Source: a virus | IMG/VR virus record: IMGVR_UViG_3300025096_000006 | Span: 44,231-108,230 of that record | DNA length: 64,000 nt | Direction: 5' to 3' (one strand) | Shown here: one piece after another, positions 43,827-52,333 of the stretch | How positions within the stretch are numbered: the stretch's first letter is position 1 | Layout: the number at the start of each line of letters is the position of its first letter | Made by a program: the position numbers and the translations under genes | The notes under the pieces: generated by a model | What the model was told of the DNA's origin: nothing | The model's database searches: none | The model's input: the letters and a program-made list of their open reading frames with translations, nothing else

Positions 43827-44938
43827 TATTCTCTACTCCTATATTCAAAAATATCACCATACATTTCTTTTACCTGCTCAATTACCGAATCTCTTTCTTT
43901 TATAATAACTCTGTATCCTGCGTCTGCTAAACTTTTAGCAAATAAAAGCTGTTGGGATTCAACAAGCATAGTAGATTGTGGCTTGTATGAGATATAATCA
44001 AATTCTACTGCATCGGCAACAGAATTGTTTAGTTTAAATAATTGTACCTGATATTCGAGATGTTGTTCATTACTTTTATCTGAAGCCTTGCTTATGAGCG
44101 CATTTACACCAATATCATTTGCGTAAATAGCCAAAGCCCTGTTATCTCTTGGAAAACATGGTCCGCCATATCCATAACCATAGCCTAAATATTTTGAACC
44201 AATTCTAGAATCAGAACCAATCGCAGACAGTACCTTGTGCGGATCTCCACCAACAAAAGAAACTATATCGCCAATCATATTTGCAAAAGAAATCTTTGTG
44301 GTTAAAAAACAATTTAAACTTATTTTTGCTATTTCTGCTTCTATTCTAGACATCCTGTGAATTTTTGGCTCGTTAGAGGTCATCTTTTCATACATCTGCT
44401 GCAAAATATCTCCACACGCAGTAGAGCCTTCACCAATGAGCACTAAATTTGGATTAGCTTGGTCTTTTAATATTGTTCCTTGAGCTATAAATTCTGGGTT
44501 ATAGCTGACTGTAAAGTTGTACTTATATTCTTCAAGAACTTGTTGTAGGTGATCACAATATCCCGGCATTGTTGTAGAGCAGATAACAAGATCTTTATTT
44601 TCCTCCATGCCAAGGTTATAACTAATCATAGTATTGATAACAAAATCAATTTGCGAATGATCGTATCTACCATTTTGCAGCGATGGAGTTGCTACGACTA
44701 TAAATAATATATCAGAAAACTCAACTGCTTTACGCAAATCAGTAGTTGCTCTAAAATTTTTAGATTGCTGTAAGTAATTTTCTACGTTTTCTTCGTCGCT
44801 CTTAAAAGTTTTATTGTTAATTTGTTCAACGTAATCTGGAAACAGATCTACTCCTAGTACATCATAGCCGGCCCTTTCTAAAGTTAATGCAAAACAAAGT
44901 CCAAGTTTTCCAATGCCAATAACAGATACTTTTTTCAT
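43826..44938 (-). CDS. UDP-glucose/GDP-mannose dehydrogenase family
   Basis: 370 residues. The N-terminal Rossmann fold is MKKVSVIGIGKLGLCFALTL. The central domain contains EIAKISLNCFLTTKISFANM with K214. The catalytic motif YGYGGPCFPRDNRALA carries C261. The family oxidises the C6 hydroxyl of a nucleotide sugar twice to a uronate using NAD. The C-terminal domain is short compared with the usual 390-450 residue enzymes. The substrate cannot be read; with the GDP-mannose epimerase next door, GDP-mannose or GDP-L-galactose are as likely as UDP-glucose. It is preceded by a 34-base gap and AGGGAG. Confidence 0.84.
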   Translation of the reverse strand: MKKVSVIGIGKLGLCFALTLERAGYDVLGVDLFPDYVEQINNKTFKSDEENVENYLQQSKNFRATTDLRKAVEFSDILFIVVATPSLQNGRYDHSQIDFVINTMISYNLGMEENKDLVICSTTMPGYCDHLQQVLEEYKYNFTVSYNPEFIAQGTILKDQANPNLVLIGEGSTACGDILQQMYEKMTSNEPKIHRMSRIEAEIAKISLNCFLTTKISFANMIGDIVSFVGGDPHKVLSAIGSDSRIGSKYLGYGYGYGGPCFPRDNRALAIYANDIGVNALISKASDKSNEQHLEYQVQLFKLNNSVADAVEFDYISYKPQSTMLVESQQLLFAKSLADAGYRVIIKERDSVIEQVKEMYGDIFEYRSRE

Positions 44939-44972
44939 TTTTTACTCCCTAATATAATATTTCTAAACTCTT

Positions 44973-45848
44973 TCATACTATCTTCCAGTCATTTGGATAA
45001 AATCCATATTTAACTCTTCCATCATCAGGTACTGTATAATTTTTAGGAGCGATGACAATCTTATTTGGATTTTCATTAAGAAACGCAGCCCACCATCCAA
45101 AAGAAGTCATATGTGTTGTAAGGTTGTGATCGCAATTTTTCATTATAGCAAAGTCTTGTATATCTGAATTTCCTTCGCAAAATACAAATCTATCGCCATC
45201 TAAATTATTTTTACACCAATCAATATCTGATTGATTATGGCTCATTCCTTTTCTAGTTCCGCCAGAAAAAACCAAAAATTTATATTTTTTATCATTAAAA
45301 TTCTCCATGGCTTTAAAAAAATACTGACCAAAGATGCTGTCTCTAGACAATGTATCTTCTCTACCATAGTAATTGCTATATTCAGATGATGTTCCATCGG
45401 TATTATCGCCTCTTCTAAAATGTAAGCTTACTATTTCTTCATTTCCTGATTTAATATCGCTAATATATTTTTCTGCATATTCTTTTAAAGAATCATTAAG
45501 TCTAAAATCAGCACGTATTTCTTTCTCGTATTTAGAAAAATATTGATAATTCTGAAAAAAGCCGTACAAATCAGTATTATCTGATACTTCAAATACATTC
45601 TTGTGAAAAAGCGTATGGTCAGATTCAATATATCTGTTTGCTATTTTATAGTAATCTTTATGATCTAAAAAATCACACTCAATACTAAATTTATTTAACA
45701 AACATTGTTGGTTGTGCCAGACAACCCCATCAAAATTTGGTATTTTTAGCTCATATCCCGTTTCAAGAGATACCGCGCGAACAACTGCATATTGAAACAA
45801 TTGATTTCCCAATCTTCCTAGTTTTCCCAGCTGGGTGAACGTAATCAT
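44973..45848 (-). CDS. GT11 family alpha-1,2-fucosyltransferase-like
   Basis: 291 residues. GT11 motifs are GRLGNQLFQYAVVRA at 11-25, IVSLHFRRGDN (H143, R145, R146, D148), the donor-binding peptide of GDP-fucose transferases, and THMTSFGWWAAFLNENPNKI near the end. Known members transfer L-fucose from GDP-L-fucose. No GDP-fucose pathway gene is in the window, but the adjacent GME should make GDP-L-galactose, which differs from GDP-L-fucose only by a C6 hydroxyl. This enzyme may therefore transfer L-galactose; that is inference. It overlaps the aminotransferase gene by ATGA. Confidence 0.85.
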   Translation of the reverse strand: MITFTQLGKLGRLGNQLFQYAVVRAVSLETGYELKIPNFDGVVWHNQQCLLNKFSIECDFLDHKDYYKIANRYIESDHTLFHKNVFEVSDNTDLYGFFQNYQYFSKYEKEIRADFRLNDSLKEYAEKYISDIKSGNEEIVSLHFRRGDNTDGTSSEYSNYYGREDTLSRDSIFGQYFFKAMENFNDKKYKFLVFSGGTRKGMSHNQSDIDWCKNNLDGDRFVFCEGNSDIQDFAIMKNCDHNLTTHMTSFGWWAAFLNENPNKIVIAPKNYTVPDDGRVKYGFYPNDWKIV

Positions 45849-46459
45849 TTTGCCATCTCCACATCTTTAAACAAATCAAATTCTCTCAAATCTCTATAAA
45901 ACGGCTCTTCTGGAATATCTTCCATATAATCTGGATAATTCTGCATAAGCATTAATCCTCTGGCTGCTTGCTCAGGGCTCATATATGCATTCCAGCCATT
46001 AATGCTAATATTATCTTCGTGATACATTACTTCGCCGCGGCCTTCATAGCGACCTTTTCTAAACCACTTAGCAGCCTCTTCATTGTCAGTTAAAATCATA
46101 CCCCCCTTACCTATCTTCAAATGTTTTTTGATGTGGAAGGAAAGGCACATAAAGCTTCCTGGGATATACATATTGCTTGTTAGGCGCTTGGCTGCGTCAT
46201 AAATCGGATAAGGCTCAAGTTGATAGACGCCTTTCCATCTATAATCGCGAAACTTAAGTGTTCCGCCGGCATGCAAAATTGATTGTGGAACCGACAAGTA
46301 TGTGCGTGCTGGAATTATAACTTCATCAACATTTAGATATTGACAACACAACAATAATGCATCTGTGCAATTATCAGTCGACACAGCATACTTTGAGCCG
46401 CAATAATCGGCTACAGTCTCTTCGAACATTTTTACGATTTTATATGGGTTATGTCTCAT
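45845..46459 (-). CDS. Half-length DegT-family aminotransferase-like protein
   Basis: 204 residues against about 360-400 for the DegT/DnrJ/EryC1 family. The N-terminal large-domain motifs survive: FEETVADYCGSKYAVST, IIPARTYLSVPQSILHAGG, YDAAKR with D88, and LSFHIKKHLKIGKGGMILTD, where S107, H109 and K112 fit the pyridoxal-phosphate lysine motif SFHxxK. The whole C-terminal small domain is missing, and the frame ends cleanly, coupled to the next gene, with no sign of a frameshift remnant. It may be a minimal sugar aminotransferase, or a non-catalytic relic retained for another role. DegT active sites are completed across a dimer. Confidence 0.75.
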   Translation of the reverse strand: MRHNPYKIVKMFEETVADYCGSKYAVSTDNCTDALLLCCQYLNVDEVIIPARTYLSVPQSILHAGGTLKFRDYRWKGVYQLEPYPIYDAAKRLTSNMYIPGSFMCLSFHIKKHLKIGKGGMILTDNEEAAKWFRKGRYEGRGEVMYHEDNISINGWNAYMSPEQAARGLMLMQNYPDYMEDIPEEPFYRDLREFDLFKDVEMAK

Positions 46460-47408
46460 TAATATTCTCTTTAAAATAATCCATTGTAAAAGGATTCATA
46501 ATTCTTTCAAAATTATCATAATAATATGCGTATGTAAGCATTTCGGGCTCTGCGGGAAGCTCCTGCATATGAATTACCTCATTATGTTCAAAAGCTATTA
46601 TTCTTTTTTTTGAAATTATTGTAACGCATGCGTTGGGAATTGAAAATACAGCATTTATTGGGGACCGACCGGTCATTGCTCTAAGATATGGCAGCAATTT
46701 CCATGCATCTCCATTGTATCCAATCATATCTGTTTCAGGTAATCTGGAATCATGATGATTCCATGAGATTTCATGCCAGTGGAGGCGTTTTTTTTCAGCT
46801 GGCGATATCACTGTATTTAAGATTTTTTTGTACTCTTCTTCTAAAACTAATTGTGACGGCTCCCAACGTGGACAAGTATCATGTAAAATTATAAACCCAT
46901 CATCATTTAAAATTTTCAAACTTTCAATAACCTCATTCCATATAAACTCAGATAAATGCATGCCATCAATAAAAATAATATCATATTTTTGGTTAAAAAA
47001 TCTTTTATTCATTACAAAAAATAATTGCGATGTCATTTTATGTGTAATATTTTTACAAGCGCCATATGGGTCAACGCCATGTTTTAAACTAACATTTTCA
47101 ACATTATTAAATGTATTTCCTTGATCCACTCCAATTTCCAAATAATGTATATTTTTTTTACCACTGGTTAAAATATTTATAACATCGACTGGTTCGTAAT
47201 CATAATGACATCCATGAGAAATAAAAGCCGGACCAGTTAATAAAGCTTCATCTAGGTGAGCTGGTATGGGAATCTCAGGGTCTGGAGTTCCCTGGTTTTT
47301 ACTAAAAACAAACCCCGGAAGGTGTGGCGGTAAATTAGGATTTTTAAATGGCGTTGGGTAAAACGCATATTTAAGTTTAAATTCTAAGTTTGGTTCATTT
47401 TCATTCAT
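46449..47408 (-). CDS. Class I SAM-dependent methyltransferase-like, 319 aa
   Basis: The core Rossmann motif is IHYLEIGVDQGNTFNNV near residue 89. It is followed by DIIFIDGMHLSEFIWNEVIE and LNDDGFIILHDTCPRW, the motif IV-V pattern of Methyltransf_24-type enzymes. An N-terminal Pro-rich extension (FYPTPFKNPNLPPHLPGF) and a long C-terminal part are specific. By context it probably methylates a sugar of the glycan. It abuts the FkbM methyltransferase gene (1 base) and overlaps the aminotransferase by 11. Confidence 0.72.
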   Translation of the reverse strand: MNENEPNLEFKLKYAFYPTPFKNPNLPPHLPGFVFSKNQGTPDPEIPIPAHLDEALLTGPAFISHGCHYDYEPVDVINILTSGKKNIHYLEIGVDQGNTFNNVENVSLKHGVDPYGACKNITHKMTSQLFFVMNKRFFNQKYDIIFIDGMHLSEFIWNEVIESLKILNDDGFIILHDTCPRWEPSQLVLEEEYKKILNTVISPAEKKRLHWHEISWNHHDSRLPETDMIGYNGDAWKLLPYLRAMTGRSPINAVFSIPNACVTIISKKRIIAFEHNEVIHMQELPAEPEMLTYAYYYDNFERIMNPFTMDYFKENINET

Positions 47409-48155
47409 TTAATAAATTTTCTCCAGATCTGAATGTATGCCGGTACTTGGATCAAAATGCTTAATTGTATTTTCAGATACAAGCTTATAACTTTTATTAA
47501 CACAAACCATACTGGATTCGCTTAATGGATATCGCCATACGTGCATATATTGACCAATATGTTTTTGTAAATTTTTTATTGCGTTTGAATCGCTAGGATG
47601 ATTATGAATTTCCATCGCAATTATTCCAATATTAGACAAATCTTTTCCATTCATAAATGAATATTCCGAGCCTTCTATATCCATCTTCATATAATCAATA
47701 TAATCATAGTCAATAAGTTTAAAAATATCTTCTAATGAGATGGTTAAACAATTATCATATTCTAAAAGATTCATATCATTTGTTTCAAGCAAAGAGTTGT
47801 CTCCGGGATGCCCACTTTTTGATTTATAAATTTTTGTTATTTGCCCAGTTTTATCTGAGGCTGCTAACCTATTAATGATTACATTTTCAAGCCCAAGCGC
47901 GCTTATTTTATGACTAGCAATTGAAGATAAAAAGGGTACCGGCTCAAAAGCATGCACATGTTTAAAAGATTTGGCTACTTTTATAGAAAACAATCCTATA
48001 TTTGCACCAAGATCTACGGCTACATTTCTTTTAAAGTCAGGAATCAAGTTTTCTATATTGTCAATAGGATATGAATCATTAACCTCTATAGAAAGTTTGT
48101 CTATCCATTTTTTAATAGATTCTTGAGTGTTATATAGATCTTTATAAGATATCAC
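47409..48155 (-). CDS. FkbM-family methyltransferase
   Basis: 248 residues. FkbM motifs are VAVDLGANIGLFSIKVAKSF near residue 50, VHAFEPVPFLSSIASH, and YIDYMKMDIEGSEYSFMNG. These give the SAM-binding loop, the acidic ribose-binding residue and the DIEG block typical of the family. Members O-methylate sugars and natural products. It overlaps the glycosyltransferase gene upstream by 14 bases. The acceptor is unknown. Confidence 0.85.
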   Translation of the reverse strand: MISYKDLYNTQESIKKWIDKLSIEVNDSYPIDNIENLIPDFKRNVAVDLGANIGLFSIKVAKSFKHVHAFEPVPFLSSIASHKISALGLENVIINRLAASDKTGQITKIYKSKSGHPGDNSLLETNDMNLLEYDNCLTISLEDIFKLIDYDYIDYMKMDIEGSEYSFMNGKDLSNIGIIAMEIHNHPSDSNAIKNLQKHIGQYMHVWRYPLSESSMVCVNKSYKLVSENTIKHFDPSTGIHSDLEKIY

Positions 48156-49500
48156 TTTGGATAACCTTTTTTATGTTTAAATCGTAATCTTGAATAAGTT
48201 CACTGATAACAGTGTCCCACTTCTTAGTAATTCTATCAAAGTTGTGGTGTTTTTCAACACCAGCAGGGCATTTTTTTGAAATTTCTTCAAGATTGGAACT
48301 TCTTAATAGTTCTAAGGCGCGGTCTGCCATCTCTACAGTATTGATTCCATTTATAATGTATCCATTTTCTCCATTAGTAATAATATCTAATGCTACCGAT
48401 CTATCAAATGCAACTACTGGACACTCATTGCGCATGCTTTCAGATACCATCATTGGACCAGCATCGGATATTGTTGTACATAAAGCAATATCAGACATTT
48501 TGTAAATCTGGGCCATACCCTGACGACTTTGTACATAGTCTGTTCTTATTGTATTAAAGCGCTGGGTGTTCTGTAGTGGGATTGGTGGACGAGGGCCTAC
48601 ATTTAAAACAGCTATATTCTTTTTTTCTTCTGTGGTGCACCGGTGCCAGATATGATTTAACGCTTCATTGGCAAGATACAATCCCTTTCTAAGGTTATGG
48701 GGTTGCGTGGTTCCCCATAAAATTATTTTTAAATCAGTAGGGAACCCGTACTGCTCTCTTAATTCTTGTTTTGAAGAAGAACAATATGGAATATCGTTTG
48801 GAATTGGAAGTAATTTTGTTTTTTTATCTTTAAATAATGAACTATTTTTTACAATAGATAAACTAAAATTAGAAACTCCAGCAACTATTATTGGCAAGTC
48901 AGACAAATACTTTTTCTTTGCTTCAAAAATTTGTCTTGATTTATCATTTTCAATGTTGCTATTTAACTGTGGGCAATTACCGCAATTTTTAATATATCCA
49001 TCGCATGCAATATTTCTAGGATCTAAATACATTTCTTTTGGTAACTTAATGCTTCCATCTAAAAACCAAGAATTTCCACTATATGTACCGTCTGGATGAC
49101 GCGGATCATATTTAACCTTAACCAAGTCTGGAGCAGCTGGGTAAGCACACCCGCCAGATAGAAAATCATGAGTCATTAATACTCTAATAATGTTGCATTT
49201 GTGTTTGTTATAAATTGCTTTTATTTGTTCTGGAGTGTAGTCTTCTCCATACATAATTAATACTTTATGATTTGGCAACTCGTTAGCAATCTGTTCTGGA
49301 CTTTTATTTCTTATATCAAGTATAAAAGTCTTATCATCTTTAAATGATTTACCCTGATGAATAACCATGTGCGAATCATGATTTAGATTTCTCAAAGCAT
49401 TAAAAACAATATAATTTCCACTTTCATGCGTGCGATCGTATGCATCGTAACCTGCAACATGCAGCACATCTGTTTTTTCTGGTATATTATTAATTGTCAT
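48142..49500 (-). CDS. GT4-like glycosyltransferase, 452 aa
   Basis: The N-terminal domain contains VLMTHDFLSGGCAYP and later CDGYIKNCGNCPQL, the Cys-rich block found in a subset of GT4 (GT-B) enzymes. The C-terminal donor domain has LKIILWGTTQPHNLRKGLYL, then YKMSDIALCTTISDAGPMMV followed by SESMRNECPVVAFD, corresponding to the E-x7-E nucleotide-sugar binding region. It is retaining by family. Donor and acceptor are unknown. The start overlaps the stop of the formyltransferase-like gene (TGATG). Confidence 0.82.
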   Translation of the reverse strand: MTINNIPEKTDVLHVAGYDAYDRTHESGNYIVFNALRNLNHDSHMVIHQGKSFKDDKTFILDIRNKSPEQIANELPNHKVLIMYGEDYTPEQIKAIYNKHKCNIIRVLMTHDFLSGGCAYPAAPDLVKVKYDPRHPDGTYSGNSWFLDGSIKLPKEMYLDPRNIACDGYIKNCGNCPQLNSNIENDKSRQIFEAKKKYLSDLPIIVAGVSNFSLSIVKNSSLFKDKKTKLLPIPNDIPYCSSSKQELREQYGFPTDLKIILWGTTQPHNLRKGLYLANEALNHIWHRCTTEEKKNIAVLNVGPRPPIPLQNTQRFNTIRTDYVQSRQGMAQIYKMSDIALCTTISDAGPMMVSESMRNECPVVAFDRSVALDIITNGENGYIINGINTVEMADRALELLRSSNLEEISKKCPAGVEKHHNFDRITKKWDTVISELIQDYDLNIKKVIQSDIL

Positions 49501-50378
49501 CAGGCAAATCTTGTTCTGAATTTTCTAAGCGGCAACAGTTCTTCTTTAGTTTCATTATCAAGTAAAGAAGTGACTTTTATCAATCCAGTTCCGCAAATTA
49601 CAATAGGAAAAATTCCTTCTTTATATAAAACTTTTCCGGGAGTTCTATTTTCAATTTTTTGATCTTTTACAATTTCAACTTCTGGCAGTCTTGCAAGCCG
49701 ATTATTTACTAATGAACTTGCATTATTATAAGGAAATCCTAAAGAATCTACAAATCTTTTTATATAACTTGAGCTTTTGGACCAATCAATTCTGTAATCT
49801 TCGCCATCTCTCCAAACACTATAAGTGGCATCCTCATCATTTTGAGGGATGCCTTTTATAGGTTTATTGTTTTGAATATTGTTTACAATATTACTTACTA
49901 ATTGTACATAACATTGTGCTATTTTGTCAATAGCTTTTTGTAATTTTATTGGATATTTTATCTCGATGGGCTTTTGATCAATAATATCTCCGCAATCAAA
50001 TTTTTCAGAAGCAAATAAAGCAGTAACTCCTATAATTTTTTCTTCATTAAGTAAACAAGAGACCAAGGGATTAAAGCCTCTATATTTTGGCAACAGCGAA
50101 TCATGAAAAATTATAACCTTCACGTCTTCTAAGAACAGTAGCCATCTCCAAGCAATAGCAAAAGCATATTTCGTCTGTATAGAGTACTCTTGTTTTCTGT
50201 TAAAAAACGGTATTTCATTGTCAATACATAGTTGTTTTATCTCGTCATAATAGTCTTCTTGAATACTTTTGTCTTCTGCAGATACAACTGTTCCAATTAG
50301 ATTCTTATGTTTTTGAATCATAAATTTTAATACTTCGCAGCCCTTTTGTCCCATGATAAGAAAAGAAATTTTATTCAT
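49500..50378 (-). CDS. Formyltransferase-like protein with altered active site
   Basis: 292 residues of the Fmt/sugar N-formyltransferase fold. FHDSLLPKYRGFNPL gives H92, and SEKFDCGDIID gives D128. The catalytic Asn that normally stands two residues before the His is Ile (I90) here. The C-terminal part (TPGKVLYKEGIFPIVICGTG) resembles the Fmt C-terminal beta domain. N-formylation uses N10-formyl-tetrahydrofolate and an amino sugar. The lost Asn suggests altered chemistry, weak activity or a non-formyl acyl donor. It overlaps the GNAT gene by 8 bases. Confidence 0.8.
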   Translation of the reverse strand: MNKISFLIMGQKGCEVLKFMIQKHKNLIGTVVSAEDKSIQEDYYDEIKQLCIDNEIPFFNRKQEYSIQTKYAFAIAWRWLLFLEDVKVIIFHDSLLPKYRGFNPLVSCLLNEEKIIGVTALFASEKFDCGDIIDQKPIEIKYPIKLQKAIDKIAQCYVQLVSNIVNNIQNNKPIKGIPQNDEDATYSVWRDGEDYRIDWSKSSSYIKRFVDSLGFPYNNASSLVNNRLARLPEVEIVKDQKIENRTPGKVLYKEGIFPIVICGTGLIKVTSLLDNETKEELLPLRKFRTRFA

Positions 50379-50769
50379 ACTGTTTCTCTAGCAAATAAAA
50401 CTTTTTCTTAAATCCACATTTTTCAAATAGTTTTAGGCTAGCCTCGTTATCTATCTTAACTTTGGCGTGTGCAAAAGGATTTATCTTAGTTATTTCAGTA
50501 ATCATAAAAGCTCCAACACCTTTACCTTGGAAATCGGGATGTGTGGCCACACGAATATCGTTATCTATAACTCCTACATAACCGACAGGTGTTTCATCTA
50601 TAAGACAAACCCAATAATCATTATTATGCTTAAGCATGTATCTTGCTTGTTCTATTGGATCTATTTCTTGTTGATTTACAAATCCTTGACGAACTCCATC
50701 CATATTTCTTAATTTTCTAATAAATTCCCAGTATTGAGGATCATTTTTTACGAGAGTTGGCTTTACCAT
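50371..50769 (-). CDS. GNAT-family N-acetyltransferase
   Basis: 132 residues. Motif A is VATHPDFQGKGVGAFMITEI, with the QGKGVG pyrophosphate-binding loop for acetyl-CoA. It is preceded by WVCLIDETPVGYVGVIDN (motif D) and followed by IDNEASLKLFEKCGFKKKF (motif B). It probably acetylates an amino sugar made in this operon, but protein or small-molecule targets cannot be excluded. Confidence 0.87.
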   Translation of the reverse strand: MVKPTLVKNDPQYWEFIRKLRNMDGVRQGFVNQQEIDPIEQARYMLKHNNDYWVCLIDETPVGYVGVIDNDIRVATHPDFQGKGVGAFMITEITKINPFAHAKVKIDNEASLKLFEKCGFKKKFYLLEKQYE

Positions 50770-51557
50770 TCGTCCACCTGAGAACCAAAATGATTACCAC
50801 TGTTAAGCCAATAATGTGTAAGATAGCCTCTGGTATATTTCCATCCTTCTAGATTAAGGAGAGGATTAAGGCAGCTGCCAATATCCATATAAGTATTGCT
50901 TGGTGCCTCTTTATAATTTTCATAAATTACAAAGTTACTTAATGACGCTGCAGAACACAAAATCAAATGATCATTAACGTTATTTTTTGCAATATATTCT
51001 TTTACTTCTTCAACAATGTGATAATCATTCACCATGCAATCAGAGCCTATTTCAAAGGCTTTTTTTACTTTAAACGGAAGGCGAGATATATCGGCTAATT
51101 TATTAACAACATATATTATTTCTCTATCAACGAACAGAGGAACCATTTCTTCTATGAATCTACGATAATTTGCATTAATTAAAAGATTTGAAAAAGTAAG
51201 ATTTTCCTCTTCTTCTCCCAACAAGTTAATCTGCCAATCAAAGTTCTGTCTTCCTAAGTGTGGATCTGTTCCAGTACAAATACCTTTAAAATAATTGTGT
51301 TGCTTGTGTTTAAAGCACTCTATTACTTTCTGTCTGTAAAATTGATGCTTTTCGGGTATGAATTGCTTCTGCTCTTCTTCAGTATAAATATTAGGACCTT
51401 TTATATCGCCCGTTACATAGTGATTATCTGCAAGTATAATAGTTTTATTCTGCATGATGAAAAGTTCACCATCAGAAAATCGAGAAAATGCAAAATTTTC
51501 TTTTCTTTTTAGCATTGCTAATATTTTATCAAATTCTTCTTTGAAATTTTTAGACAT
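50763..51557 (-). CDS. DUF1792/GT-D type glycosyltransferase-like
   Basis: 264 residues. The N-terminal FAFSRFSDGELFIMQN fits the (F)SRFGDGE motif of the DUF1792 (GT-D) glycosyltransferases, with Ser in place of the usual Gly. Later blocks are ISRLPFKVKKAFEIG and HLILCSAASLSNFVIYENY, then MDIGSCLNPLL. The GT-D fold is known from streptococcal adhesin glycosylation. Its use here points to another sugar-transfer step. It overlaps neighbours by 1 and 7 bases. Confidence 0.68.
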   Translation of the reverse strand: MSKNFKEEFDKILAMLKRKENFAFSRFSDGELFIMQNKTIILADNHYVTGDIKGPNIYTEEEQKQFIPEKHQFYRQKVIECFKHKQHNYFKGICTGTDPHLGRQNFDWQINLLGEEEENLTFSNLLINANYRRFIEEMVPLFVDREIIYVVNKLADISRLPFKVKKAFEIGSDCMVNDYHIVEEVKEYIAKNNVNDHLILCSAASLSNFVIYENYKEAPSNTYMDIGSCLNPLLNLEGWKYTRGYLTHYWLNSGNHFGSQVDEW

Positions 51558-52333
51558 TATTCACTCCATTTTGGATAAGGGCTATCATTTGCTATTTTAA
51601 ACGCTTTTATAAATTTATCAGGCCAATGTTCTTTTACAATGCCATCAATAGGAGTACGAGGAGGAAGATAGACGCATAGATCATTTGCCAAACAATATCT
51701 TAAAATTTCAATCGTCTTATAAGAATCTGTATGCTTAGAGATTCTAATATCCCATTTGGTATTTTCTTTAGCTTCGTAGTCTCCGTTTAAAACTTCCATA
51801 AGCAATTCAACGGTTAAGCTATCTGCTTTGGTGGTAAATTCTTCTTCAGTGGTATTGCTATCGTATGTGAAAATTTCAGTTTTCAAAATATCCCCACCAT
51901 CAACTCGCTCGCCGATGCGCATCATTGAAACGCCCCATACTCCAGAATTTAAAATTCTACCCCACACTAAAGAAGCGCCTCCCTGCACATATGGCAGTAT
52001 AGCACCATGGTTTCCTATTACTTCGAAAGAATTTATTACTTTTTTCGGAATTATCCTAGAGTCTCCTAATGTTACAATTAAGTCAATATTGTTCTTTTTA
52101 CAAAAATTATAACAATTATCCCAATTTTCAGACTTATCTAAAGTAATTTTGTTATCATTACAAAACTCGTCTAGTGAGATAGAGTTGACTTTTGAAGGTA
52201 AATTTTCATCTTTTAGACCAAATACATAGGAAATCTTTTTGTTGTCCAATTCTAAGATACCTTTCATGCCTTCTAGTGTGAGTTTTGTGTTTCCTACTAC
52301 AGCTAGCTTAGTGATAGAATCGATTTTGTCCAT
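51557..52333 (-). CDS. Second formyltransferase-like protein, 258 aa
   Basis: The core is VIGNHGAILPYVQGGASLVW (N108, H109), followed by MMRIGERVDGGDILKTE (D145). His and Asp of the formyltransferase triad are present. Asn is directly next to His rather than two residues before it. The N-terminal Rossmann half (KLAVVGNTKLTLEGMKGILE) is recognisable. It is shorter than, and only distantly related to, 49500-50378, so this is probably not a simple duplication. A sugar N-formyltransferase role is likely by context. Confidence 0.75.
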   Translation of the reverse strand: MDKIDSITKLAVVGNTKLTLEGMKGILELDNKKISYVFGLKDENLPSKVNSISLDEFCNDNKITLDKSENWDNCYNFCKKNNIDLIVTLGDSRIIPKKVINSFEVIGNHGAILPYVQGGASLVWGRILNSGVWGVSMMRIGERVDGGDILKTEIFTYDSNTTEEEFTTKADSLTVELLMEVLNGDYEAKENTKWDIRISKHTDSYKTIEILRYCLANDLCVYLPPRTPIDGIVKEHWPDKFIKAFKIANDSPYPKWSE

